Part shown: positions 18,059-28,762 of the stretch, piece by piece
Position numbering within the stretch: the first letter of the stretch is position 1
How the letters are laid out: the number at the start of each line of letters is the position of its first letter
From: Streptobacillus moniliformis DSM 12112
GTDB taxonomy: Bacteria > Fusobacteriota > Fusobacteriia > Fusobacteriales > Leptotrichiaceae
Length of the DNA: 64,000 bases
Assembly: GCF_000024565.1 (NCBI RefSeq)
Contig: NC_013515.1
Location: forward strand, 682,001 to 746,000
Direction of reading: 5' to 3'
Program-made: the position numbers and the translations under genes
Notes under the pieces: model-generated
Databases searched by the model: none
The model's input: only the letters and a program-made list of their open reading frames with translations
Told to the model about the DNA's origin: nothing

Positions 18059-19162
18059 ATGGAAAACAAACAAGAATTTACCTTGAAAAGATTTTTACCG
18101 TTAATATACATGATAACAGTTATATTAATAGCCTTGATTGCTTTTAAAGCTTCATTATATTTATTACCGTTTGTTATTGCATTCATTGTAGTAACGATAA
18201 CTAGAGGTCCTGTTAACTTCTTAGTTAATAAATTTAATTTTAGCAATAGAATGTCAAATATAATAGTAATATTACTATTTTATTTAATAATACCAGTAAT
18301 ATTGATTTTATTGTTAATAAGATCATATAATGAAATATATAATCTTTCAAATTGGTTAATAAAAAATGCCAATGCTTTTAAAAATATTGGATTTGAATTG
18401 TTTGAAAAATATAATTTTTTAGAAGGTATACTTCCTTCAGTTGCAATAATACCAATTAAAAATTTCATAACAATGCTACTTGGAAAATTAACTAATTTAG
18501 GTTTTTTAATTGCTAATTATGTACTATCTTTAACATTAAAATTACCAGTATTATTTGTTCATGTTATAATAACTATTACAGCAACTTTCTTAATGGCTGG
18601 AGATATAGAAACAGTTCATAATTTTTTTGAAAAACAATTTCCAAAGGTATGGTTAGAAAAATTTAGACAAATTAAGGTAAATATAGTTGAAGTGGCTTAT
18701 CAATATTTAAGAGCTCAATTAATTTTAGTGTCATTATGTTTTACAGAATTAATAATAGGATTAAGTATAATAAATATATTTGTTAAACCTATAAGTTATG
18801 TGTTTTTGACATCTATGCTTATAGCATTATTTGATGCTTTACCTATATTTGGGGCTGGAGGAATATTACTGCCATGGGCAGCTTATTGCTTTTTAACTGG
18901 TAATTATTTATTAGGTATATCAATCTTATTTTTATATGTATTTATTGTTACTATGCGTATGACATTTGAACCTCGTATTTTAAGTAAAAGTTTAAGTATA
19001 AATCCACTTTTATCATTAATTTCATTATTTGTTGGATTCAAAGTTTTTGGAGTAGTTGGATTTTTATTTGGTCCGATAATTTTAACTATTATGATAATAT
19101 TATTTAAAGAAGAAATTAATAAAGGATTTTTTAAGATACTTGCTGGAGAATATGTTGAATAA
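18059..19162 (+). CDS. AI-2E family (PerM/YdiK-like) transporter
   Basis: A 367-residue membrane protein with about seven to eight hydrophobic segments in the arrangement of the AI-2E/PerM family: two helices at the N-terminus, a helical soluble region (about 100-150), and a C-terminal block with LIALFDALPIFGAGGILLPW and PRILSKSLSINPLLSLIS, both diagnostic. Family members include putative autoinducer-2 exporters and Na+/H+ antiporters. No luxS is nearby, so the substrate remains open. Monocistronic: own promoter upstream and a hairpin downstream. Confidence 0.88.
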   Translation: MENKQEFTLKRFLPLIYMITVILIALIAFKASLYLLPFVIAFIVVTITRGPVNFLVNKFNFSNRMSNIIVILLFYLIIPVILILLLIRSYNEIYNLSNWLIKNANAFKNIGFELFEKYNFLEGILPSVAIIPIKNFITMLLGKLTNLGFLIANYVLSLTLKLPVLFVHVIITITATFLMAGDIETVHNFFEKQFPKVWLEKFRQIKVNIVEVAYQYLRAQLILVSLCFTELIIGLSIINIFVKPISYVFLTSMLIALFDALPIFGAGGILLPWAAYCFLTGNYLLGISILFLYVFIVTMRMTFEPRILSKSLSINPLLSLISLFVGFKVFGVVGFLFGPIILTIMIILFKEEINKGFFKILAGEYVE

Positions 19163-19173
19163 TTATATCTAAG

Positions 19174-19201
19174 TATACATATCAAATGATATGTATATTT
19201 T
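19174..19201 (+). terminator. intergenic hairpin, probable weak terminator
   Basis: TATACATATCA (19174-19184) pairs perfectly with TGATATGTATA (19187-19197), then TTTTAAT. The stem is A+T-rich and the T-run short, so termination may be partial; mltG follows 19 bases on. Confidence 0.5.
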
Positions 19202-19215
19202 AATAAAGGAGAAAA

Positions 19216-20148
19216 ATGAAAAAAAAAATAATAATATTTTTAATATTTTTATTACCATTAACTTATTCTATTATAGATTTAAAAGTTAATAAAAAAGAAG
19301 TTAAAGTAAAAACATTTACTGTAAATAAAGGAGACAGTATAAAAAAAATATATGAAAAATTTAATTTTAGATATAATATAATTGATAGAATTTACTTAAA
19401 GTTTAATCCAAATTTAGCTAATATTAAAGAAGGAATGTATAAATTTCAGAGTAAAAATATATCAAAATATATGCTGTTAGAAACATTACAAAAACCTCAT
19501 GTAGAAAATATTGTTTTAACTATACCTGAAGGATTTACTCAAAAAAAAGTACTTGCTAGAATTAAAAGATTAGGTCTTGCTACAGAAAAAGAGATGATAG
19601 AGGCTTTAAATTCTGTAGATTTTCCATACTATCATGAAGAAAATAATTTTGATGGATATCTTTATCCAGAAACATATTTAATTCCTAAAGGTTCAAAGCC
19701 AATAGATATTGCCAAAATTATATTAGATGAATTTAAAAAGCAATTTCCATCAAGAAATTATCCTGATAAAAAGAAATTTTATGATGAGATTAAATTAGCT
19801 TCTATAGTGGAATTAGAAACAGGGGAATTTGAACATAAATCTAGGGTAGCAGGTGTTTTTAAAAAGAGATTAAGAATAAATATGTTACTTCAATCTGATG
19901 CAACTTTAAAATATGAATTAGGTAGAAAGGTATATAAGAAGGATTTAATGAAAAATCTATCTTTATATAACACATATAAGCATAAGGGATTACCACCTAC
20001 ACCAGTATGTAGCCCTTCAAAAGAAACCATAATAGAAACTATTAATGCAAAAGAAGATAAATATCTATTTTTCTTTATGGATGGGAAAGATACTCATTAT
20101 TCAGAAACTCATGATGAACACTTAAGAAAGAGAAGATCGTTAAAATGA
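19216..20148 (+). CDS. mltG: endolytic peptidoglycan transglycosylase MltG
   Basis: A 310-residue YceG-like protein anchored by an N-terminal membrane segment (about residues 4-20). A LysM-like region (VNKGDSIKKIYEKF) is followed by the catalytic domain with Glu199 in SIVELETG and the LQSDATLKYEL, YNTYKHKGLPPTPVCSPS blocks of the family. MltG cuts nascent glycan strands during elongation. It starts an operon of wall and tRNA genes and overlaps the SpoIID-like gene by four bases. Confidence 0.94.
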   Translation: MKKKIIIFLIFLLPLTYSIIDLKVNKKEVKVKTFTVNKGDSIKKIYEKFNFRYNIIDRIYLKFNPNLANIKEGMYKFQSKNISKYMLLETLQKPHVENIVLTIPEGFTQKKVLARIKRLGLATEKEMIEALNSVDFPYYHEENNFDGYLYPETYLIPKGSKPIDIAKIILDEFKKQFPSRNYPDKKKFYDEIKLASIVELETGEFEHKSRVAGVFKKRLRINMLLQSDATLKYELGRKVYKKDLMKNLSLYNTYKHKGLPPTPVCSPSKETIIETINAKEDKYLFFFMDGKDTHYSETHDEHLRKRRSLK

Positions 20149-21290
20149 AAAAATTGAGATTAATATGGATACTTTTCCTAATATTTTCATGTTCAATGAT
20201 AGAAAAAGTAGATTATAAAATAATAAAAGATACTAATGACTTAGTTAGCAGAGAAAAAAGTTTAATTGATGATATAAGAGTAAGATTAACTAATTTAGAA
20301 AAGAAAAAAATATATTTTGAACTAGATAGTAATATGTTAATAAATGAAGAAAATATAACAGTTCTAAAATTTAACTTAGAAGCCTTTGATAATAAAATAG
20401 ACATGAATGGAAAAATGTTTGATGAAATTAATATTACTAATAAAAATGGAATAATAAAAATAGATAAATATTCTTTTTATGGTGATATATATATTAAGGC
20501 TGTTGATTCTAAATTAATATTAATCAATAAATTAAATATGGAAAAATATTTATTAGGTGTAATTCCATATGAAATGCCAGCTTCTTTTCCTTTAGAAGCA
20601 CTTAAAGCTCAAACTGTAATTGCAAGAAGTTATGCATATAAAAATATTTTAAGAAATAGAAAAGATTTTGATATATATGATAGTGTTTCATCACAAGTTT
20701 ATAAGGGAATATTAAATAAAAATATTGAAAATGTTAAAAAAGCAATTGAAGAAACTAATGGAGAAGTAATAGTTCATGATAATAAAATAATAGATGCCGT
20801 TTTTCATTCATATAGTGGAGGATATACTGCAAGTGGTAAGGAAGTATGGGGAAATGATGTACCTTATTTACAAGCTGTTGAAGATAATTATTCTAAAGAT
20901 GTAAATTCTTCTGTACTTACATGGGAATATATGATAAATAATGATATTATTATGGATAAAATAGGATTTAGAATTTTTGATTTTGATATTTCATATACTG
21001 ATAGTAATAGGGTTTCAAAATTAGTCCTATATAACGAAGATAAAAGTAAAGAAATTTCATACACAGGTAATAATTTTAGAAAGGAATTTTCTCTTTCTAA
21101 GATAAAATCTACTTCATTTACCTTAGATATTACTGATAATGGAATAAATATTATTGGTTCAGGATATGGACATGGAGTTGGATTTTCACAATGGAGTTCA
21201 AGATCTATGGCTATAGATTATAAAATGTCATATATAGATATTATAAAGTTTTTCTATAAAGGAGTAGAGGTAATTAAGAAGGGAGCATAA
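20145..21290 (+). CDS. SpoIID/LytB-domain lipoprotein
   Basis: A 381-residue protein with a lipoprotein signal (FLIFSCSMIEK, Cys about residue 16) and a SpoIID/LytB domain in its C-terminal two-thirds: YLLGVIPYEMPASFP, ALKAQTVIARSYA, SYSGGYTAS and GYGHGVGFSQWSS. SpoIID is a lytic transglycosylase and LytB an amidase enhancer. Here there is no sporulation context, so general wall remodelling next to MltG is the likely role. The catalytic Glu of SpoIID appears kept in PYEMPAS. It overlaps mltG by four bases and lies one base from tilS. Confidence 0.9.
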   Translation: MKKLRLIWILFLIFSCSMIEKVDYKIIKDTNDLVSREKSLIDDIRVRLTNLEKKKIYFELDSNMLINEENITVLKFNLEAFDNKIDMNGKMFDEINITNKNGIIKIDKYSFYGDIYIKAVDSKLILINKLNMEKYLLGVIPYEMPASFPLEALKAQTVIARSYAYKNILRNRKDFDIYDSVSSQVYKGILNKNIENVKKAIEETNGEVIVHDNKIIDAVFHSYSGGYTASGKEVWGNDVPYLQAVEDNYSKDVNSSVLTWEYMINNDIIMDKIGFRIFDFDISYTDSNRVSKLVLYNEDKSKEISYTGNNFRKEFSLSKIKSTSFTLDITDNGINIIGSGYGHGVGFSQWSSRSMAIDYKMSYIDIIKFFYKGVEVIKKGA

Positions 21291-21291
21291 A

Positions 21292-22485
21292 ATGTTTAGA
21301 AATTTTATTGAAAGAAATAAGTTAATTGAAAAAAATGATAAGATTTTGATAGCTTTTTCTGCTGGACCAGATTCAGTATTCCTTTTAGAAAAATTATTAG
21401 AAATAAAAGATGAATATAATTTGCAGTTGCATTTAGGATATGTAAATCATAATTTTAGAGATGATGTGCATAAAGATATGGAACTAGTAAAAAAAATAGC
21501 TAATAAATATAATTTAGAATATAGTATATTAGATATTAAATTGGAAAAATTTACCGAAGAAAAAGCAAGAGAGTTAAGATATAGTGCTTTAAGTGATTTA
21601 AAGAAAAGAATAAAATTTACAAAAATTGCTACAGGTCATAATAAAACTGACAATGCTGAAACTATTATTTTTAGGATAATAAGAGGAACAGGACTAGATG
21701 GTTTAGAGGGTATAAGAATTAAAAGAGATGATATTATCAGACCTATATTATATATTTCAAAAGATGAAATACTTAAGCAAGTATATAATGAATATGTAAT
21801 TGATAAAACAAATCTTGAAAATAATTATAGTAGAAATAAGATTAGAAATTTAGTTTTTCCAATATTAGCAGAAATTAACTCTAAATATATAGATAACATA
21901 GTTAAAATTCATAAAAATATTATAAATATAAACGATGAGAAATATGAATATATTTTAAATAAATTAAATGAAAAAAATATAAGTTTAAATACTAAAAAAA
22001 TTGAACAAATATATAATATTTTAGATAAAAATGAAAGTAAAATTATAGATTTAGGAAATGAATATATTTGGTATAAATCATATGATAATAATAAAATATT
22101 AAAAAAAATTGAATTAGAAAAAAAACCAACAAATACTGTACTTACTTTGAATAATGAAGTTGAATTTAATGGTTTTAAAGTAGGATATGTGGCTTCAACT
22201 AGGCTTGAAAAAATATCAAATAAAATGTATAATATACTCAGTTTAGATACTTTTGATGAACATTCTACATTTATTATTAGAACAAGAATAGATGGTGATA
22301 GATTGGATAATAAAAAGTTGAAAAAATTATTTATAGATCAAAAAATTGACAAATTAGAAAGAGATAAGATGCCTATAGTTTTATATGGAAATTCAGTAAT
22401 TTTGGCAGGAGATTCTTTTAAAACAAGAAAAAAAGGATCTATAAATAAATATTACTTATATATTAGGAGAAATTATGGAAGATAA
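21292..22485 (+). CDS. tilS: tRNA(Ile)-lysidine synthase
   Basis: A 397-residue PP-loop ATPase that lysidinylates C34 of the CAU-anticodon tRNA(Ile), allowing it to read AUA, which is very frequent in this A+T-rich genome. The P-loop is FSAGPDSVF (near residue 20; usual SGGxDS with Ala at the first Gly position). GHNKTDNAET and RIIRGTGLDGLEGI are diagnostic, and the C-terminal domain has IRTRIDGDRL and KKLKKLFID. It overlaps ftsH by 11 bases, an arrangement (tilS-ftsH) common in many bacteria. Confidence 0.95.
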   Translation: MFRNFIERNKLIEKNDKILIAFSAGPDSVFLLEKLLEIKDEYNLQLHLGYVNHNFRDDVHKDMELVKKIANKYNLEYSILDIKLEKFTEEKARELRYSALSDLKKRIKFTKIATGHNKTDNAETIIFRIIRGTGLDGLEGIRIKRDDIIRPILYISKDEILKQVYNEYVIDKTNLENNYSRNKIRNLVFPILAEINSKYIDNIVKIHKNIININDEKYEYILNKLNEKNISLNTKKIEQIYNILDKNESKIIDLGNEYIWYKSYDNNKILKKIELEKKPTNTVLTLNNEVEFNGFKVGYVASTRLEKISNKMYNILSLDTFDEHSTFIIRTRIDGDRLDNKKLKKLFIDQKIDKLERDKMPIVLYGNSVILAGDSFKTRKKGSINKYYLYIRRNYGR

Positions 22486-24526
22486 AAATATTAAGGATGA
22501 TGAAATCTTAGATGATCAAAATGATAATCAAGAAGATGTTCAAAATCAAGATGAAGAAAAGGAAATAAAACCGAAAAAACCTAAAAAAAAGGTATATATT
22601 TCCGATGATGAAAATGCAGAAGAGATTAAAAAAAGAATAGAAAGCCTAAAGAATAAAAATAATAATATTTCTTTTAGAGTAAAACCACCTATTTTCTTTT
22701 TTTTAATACTTATATTAATGTCAACACTTTTTTATTTCTATGGAAATAAGACAGCTTTATTCCAAGAAAAACGTGAAATTAGTTATACACAGTTTGTAAC
22801 TAAAGTTAAACAGGGTGATATTACTGAAATTAGAGAAAGTCAAGAAAAATTAACAGGTATAAAAAAAGTTGCTGGAAAAGTAGAAGTATTTGAAACTAAT
22901 AAATTAACTGATAGATTAGGGCAAGATACTTATCTTATGGAGATATCAAAAGAAAAAAATGTAAATATTGTTGTATTAGGTACACCAGTATCTTCAATAA
23001 TAACACGTGCGATTTTTAGTTTTGCTCCATTATTTATGCTATTATTCTTTTTCTATTTCATTAATAAGAAAATGATGGGTTCTTCTGGTGGAGTAATAGG
23101 AAATCCATTTAACATTGGAAAAGGAAAAGGTAAAATAAGTGAAAGACCAAATGTTAAATTTTCTGATGTTGCAGGTTTAACTGAAGAAAAAGAAGAATTA
23201 AAAGAAATAGTAGAATTTTTAAAGAATCCAGCAAGATTTGAAAAAGCAGGGGCAAGAGTTCCTAAAGGTGTCTTATTATTAGGTGAACCTGGTACAGGTA
23301 AGACATTACTTGCAAAAGCTGTTGCTGGTGAATCTGAAGCAGCATTTTTCCCAATTTCAGGTTCTGAATTTATAGAACTTTATGTTGGAGTTGGGGCTTC
23401 TCGTGTTAGAGAATTATTTAAAGATGCTAAAAAAGAAGCACCTGCTATTATATTCATAGATGAAATAGATGCTGTTGGTAGAAGAAGAGGACAAAATAAA
23501 AATGGTGGTGGGGGTAATGAAGAAAGAGAACAAACTCTAAACCAATTATTAGTTGAAATGGATGGATTTGATACAGATCAAAGAATTATTGTAATGGCAG
23601 CTACAAATAGATCAGATGTTTTAGACCCAGCTTTATTAAGAGGTGGAAGATTTGATAGAAGAATTGAGGTTTCAAGACCTGATGTTAAAGGAAGAATTGA
23701 AATACTTAAAGTTCATAGTAGAAATAAGAAGTTAGCTTCTGATGTAAAATTAGAAGACATAGCTAAAATTACTCCAGGATTTGTAGGAGCAGATTTAGAA
23801 AACTTACTAAACGAAGCTGCTATACTTGCTGCAAGAAAAAATAGCGATGAAATTACTATGGAAGATTTAGATGAAGCAGTAGATAAAGTAGGAATGGGAC
23901 TTGGACAAAAAAGTAAAATAATTTCAAAAAGAGATAAAGACATGCTAGCTTATCATGAAGGTGGACATGCTTTAGCTGCTACATTAATACCAGGTGCTAA
24001 TAAGGTTCATAAAGTTACAATAATACCTCGTGGAGATGCAGGAGGATATATGATGCCTTTACCTGAGGAAACTTTAGGTAAAACAAGAAAACAAATACTT
24101 GCTGAAATTAATGTATTGTTTGCTGGAAGAGCTGGTGAAGAATTAATGATGGATGATATTGCAACTGGAGCATATTCAGACATAAAAAGGGCAACTGAAC
24201 TTGCAAAATTATTAATTTCTAGTGTTGGTATGAGTGAGCTTGGACCGATAAATTATGAACATTCAGATAATGGATTTATGTTAAGTTCTGATTTAAGTAA
24301 TGAAACAGCAAGAGAAATTGATTTAGAGGTTAGAAAATTATTGAAATTTAAATATGAAGAAACTTTAAATCTACTTAGAGATAATAAAGAAACATTAGAA
24401 AAAATAGCTACATTGTTAAAAGAAAAAGAAACAGTTACTGGATCTGAAATAAGAGCATTAGTTTCAGGCTCATCTGTAAATGAAGTATTAGAACTTGATG
24501 ATGAACAGTTGGAAAAATATTATTAA
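22475..24526 (+). CDS. ftsH: ATP-dependent zinc metalloprotease FtsH
   Basis: A 683-residue membrane AAA protease. An unusual acidic then basic N-terminal extension of about 70 residues ([10 protein letters not shown]...) precedes the first membrane helix (about 76-92). A short extracytoplasmic domain and second helix (about 178-196) follow. Walker A is GEPGTGKT (270-277), SRH contains [20 protein letters not shown] and the zinc site is HEGGH (494-498). It degrades misfolded membrane and regulatory proteins. Starts inside the tilS end; last gene of the mltG operon. Confidence 0.97.
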   Translation: MEDKNIKDDEILDDQNDNQEDVQNQDEEKEIKPKKPKKKVYISDDENAEEIKKRIESLKNKNNNISFRVKPPIFFFLILILMSTLFYFYGNKTALFQEKREISYTQFVTKVKQGDITEIRESQEKLTGIKKVAGKVEVFETNKLTDRLGQDTYLMEISKEKNVNIVVLGTPVSSIITRAIFSFAPLFMLLFFFYFINKKMMGSSGGVIGNPFNIGKGKGKISERPNVKFSDVAGLTEEKEELKEIVEFLKNPARFEKAGARVPKGVLLLGEPGTGKTLLAKAVAGESEAAFFPISGSEFIELYVGVGASRVRELFKDAKKEAPAIIFIDEIDAVGRRRGQNKNGGGGNEEREQTLNQLLVEMDGFDTDQRIIVMAATNRSDVLDPALLRGGRFDRRIEVSRPDVKGRIEILKVHSRNKKLASDVKLEDIAKITPGFVGADLENLLNEAAILAARKNSDEITMEDLDEAVDKVGMGLGQKSKIISKRDKDMLAYHEGGHALAATLIPGANKVHKVTIIPRGDAGGYMMPLPEETLGKTRKQILAEINVLFAGRAGEELMMDDIATGAYSDIKRATELAKLLISSVGMSELGPINYEHSDNGFMLSSDLSNETAREIDLEVRKLLKFKYEETLNLLRDNKETLEKIATLLKEKETVTGSEIRALVSGSSVNEVLELDDEQLEKYY

Positions 24527-24541
24527 ATGTAAAGCTATACC

Positions 24542-24570
24542 TTGACAAAATTATAAAAATTTTGTAAAAT
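24542..24570 (+). promoter_or_regulatory. promoter of rpmF
   Basis: TTGACA at 24542-24547 and TAAAAT at 24565-24570, spacing 17, 16 bases after ftsH. Confidence 0.8.
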
Positions 24571-24585
24571 GGATTGTATTAATAC

Positions 24586-24626
24586 GAAATTACATGTAAT
24601 CACATAATTACAATTAAATTATGTAG
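24586..24626 (+). promoter_or_regulatory. inverted repeats in rpmF 5' leader
   Basis: The leader has a small palindrome ATTACATGTAAT followed by a potential stem CATAATT / AATTATG around a 7-base loop, ending just before the AAAGGAG site of rpmF. A leader structure with a regulatory role is possible but A+T-rich repeats of this length can arise by chance. Confidence 0.3.
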
Positions 24627-24639
24627 AAAGGAGCTCAAA

Positions 24640-24831
24640 ATGGCAGTACCTAAGAAAAGAACATCAAAAGCTAAAAGAAATATGAGAAGAGCACATGATT
24701 CAATAAATGCTCCACAATTTGTTGTTGAAGCAAATGGTAGTGTAAGAAGACCTCACAGATTAAATCTTGAAACAGGTGAATATAGAGGAAGAAGAGTACT
24801 AAAAGCATCAGCAGAAGAAATAGTTGAATAG
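24640..24831 (+). CDS. rpmF: 50S ribosomal protein L32, zinc-independent type
   Basis: A 63-residue L32 with the standard start MAVPKKRTSKAKRNMRRAH and the C-terminal GEYRGRRVLKA. The CxxC...C zinc ribbon found in the 'C+' paralog is missing, so this is a C- type L32. It has its own promoter, AAAGGAG site and terminator, and is not next to the DUF177 (yceD) gene that commonly precedes it. Confidence 0.96.
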   Translation: MAVPKKRTSKAKRNMRRAHDSINAPQFVVEANGSVRRPHRLNLETGEYRGRRVLKASAEEIVE

Positions 24832-24873
24832 ATAAAAATAAATAAAAAAGTTATTTGTAAACTATATAAGAAC

Positions 24874-24906
24874 AACAGTCTAATTTTAAAAAGACTGTTT
24901 TTTTAT
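24874..24906 (+). terminator. terminator of rpmF
   Basis: Perfect 8-bp stem AACAGTCT (24874-24881) / AGACTGTT (24892-24899) followed by seven T. Confidence 0.88.
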
Positions 24907-24977
24907 TTATAAAAAATGAAATTTAAAATATATCAATTTTCGTTGTATTTTCAAATCTTTTAGCCATCCTATATATA

Positions 24978-25006
24978 TTCACAAAACATGTGAAATATGA
25001 TATAAT
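24978..25006 (+). promoter_or_regulatory. promoter of the mutS2-rlmD operon
   Basis: TTCACA at 24978-24983 and consensus TATAAT at 25001-25006 with 17-base spacing. No clear terminator follows within the next ten genes (25039-38373). Confidence 0.75.
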
Positions 25007-25038
25007 TTAAAAGCATAAACCATAATGAGGGGTAATAT

Positions 25039-27378
25039 ATGAATAAAAAATATGAAGTATTGGAATACCATAAAATACTTAATAATTTAATAGATAAATC
25101 AAAACTTGAAGCAACTAAAGAAAAATTTATAGATTTGGAAATTTTTAAAGAAAAAAATGAATTAGATAAGGAATTTTCTCTATTACAAGATTTGATTGAT
25201 TTTTATAAATTTGATGATGGTTTCGATTTAAGTCAACTATCTAATATAAGTAGATTTTTAAAATTAATTTCTATCTTTGGTAATTACTTAGAAGCTATTG
25301 ATTTACATGAATTAAGAAAGAATCTAATAGTTTATAGAATATCTAAATCAAGAGCTAAAAATGTAAGAGATAAATATAAACAAATATGGAATATATTTAA
25401 AGATTTAAATGATTTAAAAGATATTGAAACTTTTATAGATGAAATCGTTGATGATAATGGTAATATAAAAGATAATGCTAGTTTAACTTTAATTGATATT
25501 AGAAAACAAAAAAATATTATTTTTAATAATATAAAAGAAAAATTTGAGGCATTAATAAATAATAAAGATACACAAAGAGCAATACAAGATAAAATTATTA
25601 CTAAAAGAAATGAAAGATATGTTATTGCAATAAAAACAGATTTTAAAGGATTAATAAGAGGTATAGAACATGATAGATCATCAACAGGTTCTACTTCATT
25701 TATTGAACCTTTAAATGTTGTATCGTTAAATAATAAATTAAGAGAATACGAAGCTAGGGAAAAAGAAGAAATAAGAAAAATATTATTAAGATTAACAGAA
25801 ATTTTGAGAGCTAGACTAGAAGATTTAAAAATTGCTCAAGATATATTAGAAAGAATTGATTTTTTAAATGCTAAAGTTGAATATGCTTTAGAAACAAAAT
25901 CTAATATTCCTAAAATAGTTAGTCATACTAAAATATACTTAGAAGATGCAAGACATCCTTTTATAAATAAAGATAGGGTAGTACCTTTAACTTTTGATTT
26001 AGATGAAAATTATAAAGTTATGTTAATTACTGGTCCAAATACAGGAGGAAAAACAGTAACATTAAAGGTTGCAGGATTATTTACTTTAATGGCATTATCA
26101 GGACTAGCAATACCTGCAAGTGATAAATCTATAATAGGTATGTTTGATAATGTTTTATCAGATATAGGTGATGAACAAAGCATAGAACAAAATTTATCAT
26201 CTTTTTCTTCTCATGTTAAATCAATTTCAGAAATACTAAATGAAGCAACTTCAAAATCATTAGTATTATTAGATGAATTAGGTTCTGGAACTGATCCTAG
26301 TGAGGGTTCTGCATTTGCAATGGCAATAATTGATCATATACTTCAAAGAAAAATAAAGGCACTTATAACAACTCATTATAGTGAAGTTAAAGCCCATGCA
26401 TATACACATGATAATATAAAATCAGCATCTATGGAATTTAATTCTGAAACTCTATCTCCAACATATAGATTATTAGTTGGTATACCAGGGGAATCAAATG
26501 CTTTAATTATAGCTTCAAAATATGGTATAGATAAAGAAATTATTGATAATGCTAGATCATATATTAGTGAAGATAATAGAGAAGTTGAAAAGATGTTAGC
26601 ATCAATAAAAGAAAAAAATGATAATTTAGAAGCTATGAATATTGAAGTTGAAAAACTTAAACAAGAACTTGCTAATGAAAAATCTAATTATGAAAATAAA
26701 ATAGCTGAATTTGAAAAAGAAAAAAATAATATTTTAAAGGATGCATATAAAAAGGCTGATGACTATATTAAAGATATGCAAAATAAGGCAAAAGCTTTAG
26801 TTGATAAAATTAATTCAGATAATGTTAAAAAAGAGGAAGCAAAAACATTACAAAAAAATATAAATATGATAAGACAATATATAGAAGATAGTAAAAAAGA
26901 AAATATTGTTGAAAAAAAATATACTAAATCTGATTTAAATTTTGAAATAAATGAAGAAGTATTGATAAAAACACTAAATCAAGTTGGTAAAGTTCTTAGA
27001 ATTATTCCAGAAAAAAATTCTTTACAAGTTCAAGCAGGAATTTTAAAAATTACTGTTTCACTTGAAGATGTTACTAAGATAGCTAAGAAAAAAAATAATC
27101 GTTTAACCAATGTAATTAATGCGAAAGTTACTCATGTTAAAGGTGAAATAGATGTTAGAGGGAAAATAGCAGAAGAAGCTATAGATGAAATAGAAATATA
27201 TTTTAATAGAGCTATTTTAAATGGGTTTACTACTGTTGCAATTGTACATGGAAAAGGTACAATGATTCTTAGAAAAAAAATACACGATTATCTTAAAAAG
27301 TCTGTTTATGTTTCAGAATTTAAAGATGGTCATCCTAGTGAAGGTGGGCTGGGTGTTACTATAGTTACATTGAAGTAG
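25039..27378 (+). CDS. mutS2: endonuclease MutS2
   Basis: A 779-residue MutS2: core and lever domains (to about 310), MutS ATPase with Walker A GPNTGGKT (332-339) and the LLDELGSGTDPSEG block, a long coiled-coil insert (about 510-630) and a C-terminal Smr nuclease domain (about 705-779: IDVRG, VHGKGTMILRK). It lacks the mismatch-recognition domain of MutS1. MutS2 suppresses homologous recombination and in some bacteria splits collided ribosomes. First gene of a ten-gene run. Confidence 0.95.
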   Translation: MNKKYEVLEYHKILNNLIDKSKLEATKEKFIDLEIFKEKNELDKEFSLLQDLIDFYKFDDGFDLSQLSNISRFLKLISIFGNYLEAIDLHELRKNLIVYRISKSRAKNVRDKYKQIWNIFKDLNDLKDIETFIDEIVDDNGNIKDNASLTLIDIRKQKNIIFNNIKEKFEALINNKDTQRAIQDKIITKRNERYVIAIKTDFKGLIRGIEHDRSSTGSTSFIEPLNVVSLNNKLREYEAREKEEIRKILLRLTEILRARLEDLKIAQDILERIDFLNAKVEYALETKSNIPKIVSHTKIYLEDARHPFINKDRVVPLTFDLDENYKVMLITGPNTGGKTVTLKVAGLFTLMALSGLAIPASDKSIIGMFDNVLSDIGDEQSIEQNLSSFSSHVKSISEILNEATSKSLVLLDELGSGTDPSEGSAFAMAIIDHILQRKIKALITTHYSEVKAHAYTHDNIKSASMEFNSETLSPTYRLLVGIPGESNALIIASKYGIDKEIIDNARSYISEDNREVEKMLASIKEKNDNLEAMNIEVEKLKQELANEKSNYENKIAEFEKEKNNILKDAYKKADDYIKDMQNKAKALVDKINSDNVKKEEAKTLQKNINMIRQYIEDSKKENIVEKKYTKSDLNFEINEEVLIKTLNQVGKVLRIIPEKNSLQVQAGILKITVSLEDVTKIAKKKNNRLTNVINAKVTHVKGEIDVRGKIAEEAIDEIEIYFNRAILNGFTTVAIVHGKGTMILRKKIHDYLKKSVYVSEFKDGHPSEGGLGVTIVTLK

Positions 27379-27388
27379 AGGAGAAAAA

Positions 27389-28762
27389 ATGAAAATATAT
27401 AATAGTTTAAATAATAAGTTAGAAGAATTTATACCTATTAATGATAAAAAAGTTGGAATATATGTATGTGGACCTACTGTATATAATTATATACATTTTG
27501 GTAATTCAAGACCTGTTATAGTTTTTGACACTCTTGCAAGACATTTTATAAATCAAGGTTATGAAGTTTCATTTGTACAAAATTTTACAGATATTGACGA
27601 TAAAATTATTAATAAAAGTATTGAAGAAAATATTCCGTTTGAAGAAATTTCTAAAAAATATATAAATGCTTTTATGGAAGATATATCTAAATTAAATATA
27701 CTTGATATTGTAAAAAGACCAAAAGTTAGTGAATATATACCTGATATTATAGAAATGATAGAAGTACTTATTTATAATGGTTATGCATATGAAAGAGATG
27801 GAGATGTCTTATTTAGAGTTAATAAATATTTAGAATATGGTAAATTATCTAATCAAAAACTTAGTGATCTATCTGTTGGTGTAAGAATTAATAAAGATGA
27901 AAAAAAAGAAAATCCTCTTGACTTTGTATTATGGAAAAAAAAGAAAGAAAATGAACCTTATTGGAATGCTCCTTTTTCTGAGGGAAGACCAGGTTGGCAT
28001 ATTGAATGTTCAGCAATGAGTAGAAAACTTTTAGGTGATAATTTTGATATACATGCGGGAGGTATAGATTTACTATTTCCACATCATGAAAATGAAAGAG
28101 CTCAAAGTGTTTGTTTTTGTAATGAAAAATCTTCTTTTGCAAACTACTGGATGCATAATGGATTTTTAGAAGTAAATGGTGAAAAAATGAGTAAATCTTT
28201 AGGTAATTTTATTACATTAAGAGAAATTTTAAATGATTATTCTGGAGATGTAGTTAGATTTTTTATGTTATCAACTCATTATAGGAAACCTATAAATTAT
28301 TCTATAGAAAATTTAGAAATATCTAAAAAGACTTTAAACTCTATAATAGATACTATTGATAGATATAAGCAAATAGATGTTACTAATAATTCGAATAATG
28401 AAATAAAAAAAGATATAATTGAATTTGAATTAGCAATTAATTCGGCATTAAATGATGATTTAAATACTCCTTTAGCAATATCTTGCATACATGATTTAAT
28501 TAAAAAGACTAATAAATATTTAAATTCATCAATATTTAGAGAAATTACATTAGTAGTTGAAATTTTAGAAAAATATATAATTAATGTTTTGGGGATAAAA
28601 ATGGAAAAAAATAAAAATGATATGTTAAGTGAAAGTTTAATAGAATTGTTAAATAAAATCAGAGAAGATGCTAGAATGAATAAAAATTATGCATTATCTG
28701 ATATGATACGTGATGAACTGTTAAAATTAGGAATTAAAACAGTCGATGGGAAGGTGAAATAA
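27389..28762 (+). CDS. cysS: cysteinyl-tRNA synthetase
   Basis: A 457-residue class I synthetase that charges tRNA(Cys). The HIGH motif is HFGN (from residue 36), KMSKS is exact at 266-270, and the zinc ligands lie in YVCGPTVYN, WHIECSAMS and DLLFPHHENE. Length is typical. Ten bases after mutS2, with AGGAG at the start; the next gene, mreB, follows directly. Confidence 0.97.
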   Translation: MKIYNSLNNKLEEFIPINDKKVGIYVCGPTVYNYIHFGNSRPVIVFDTLARHFINQGYEVSFVQNFTDIDDKIINKSIEENIPFEEISKKYINAFMEDISKLNILDIVKRPKVSEYIPDIIEMIEVLIYNGYAYERDGDVLFRVNKYLEYGKLSNQKLSDLSVGVRINKDEKKENPLDFVLWKKKKENEPYWNAPFSEGRPGWHIECSAMSRKLLGDNFDIHAGGIDLLFPHHENERAQSVCFCNEKSSFANYWMHNGFLEVNGEKMSKSLGNFITLREILNDYSGDVVRFFMLSTHYRKPINYSIENLEISKKTLNSIIDTIDRYKQIDVTNNSNNEIKKDIIEFELAINSALNDDLNTPLAISCIHDLIKKTNKYLNSSIFREITLVVEILEKYIINVLGIKMEKNKNDMLSESLIELLNKIREDARMNKNYALSDMIRDELLKLGIKTVDGKVK

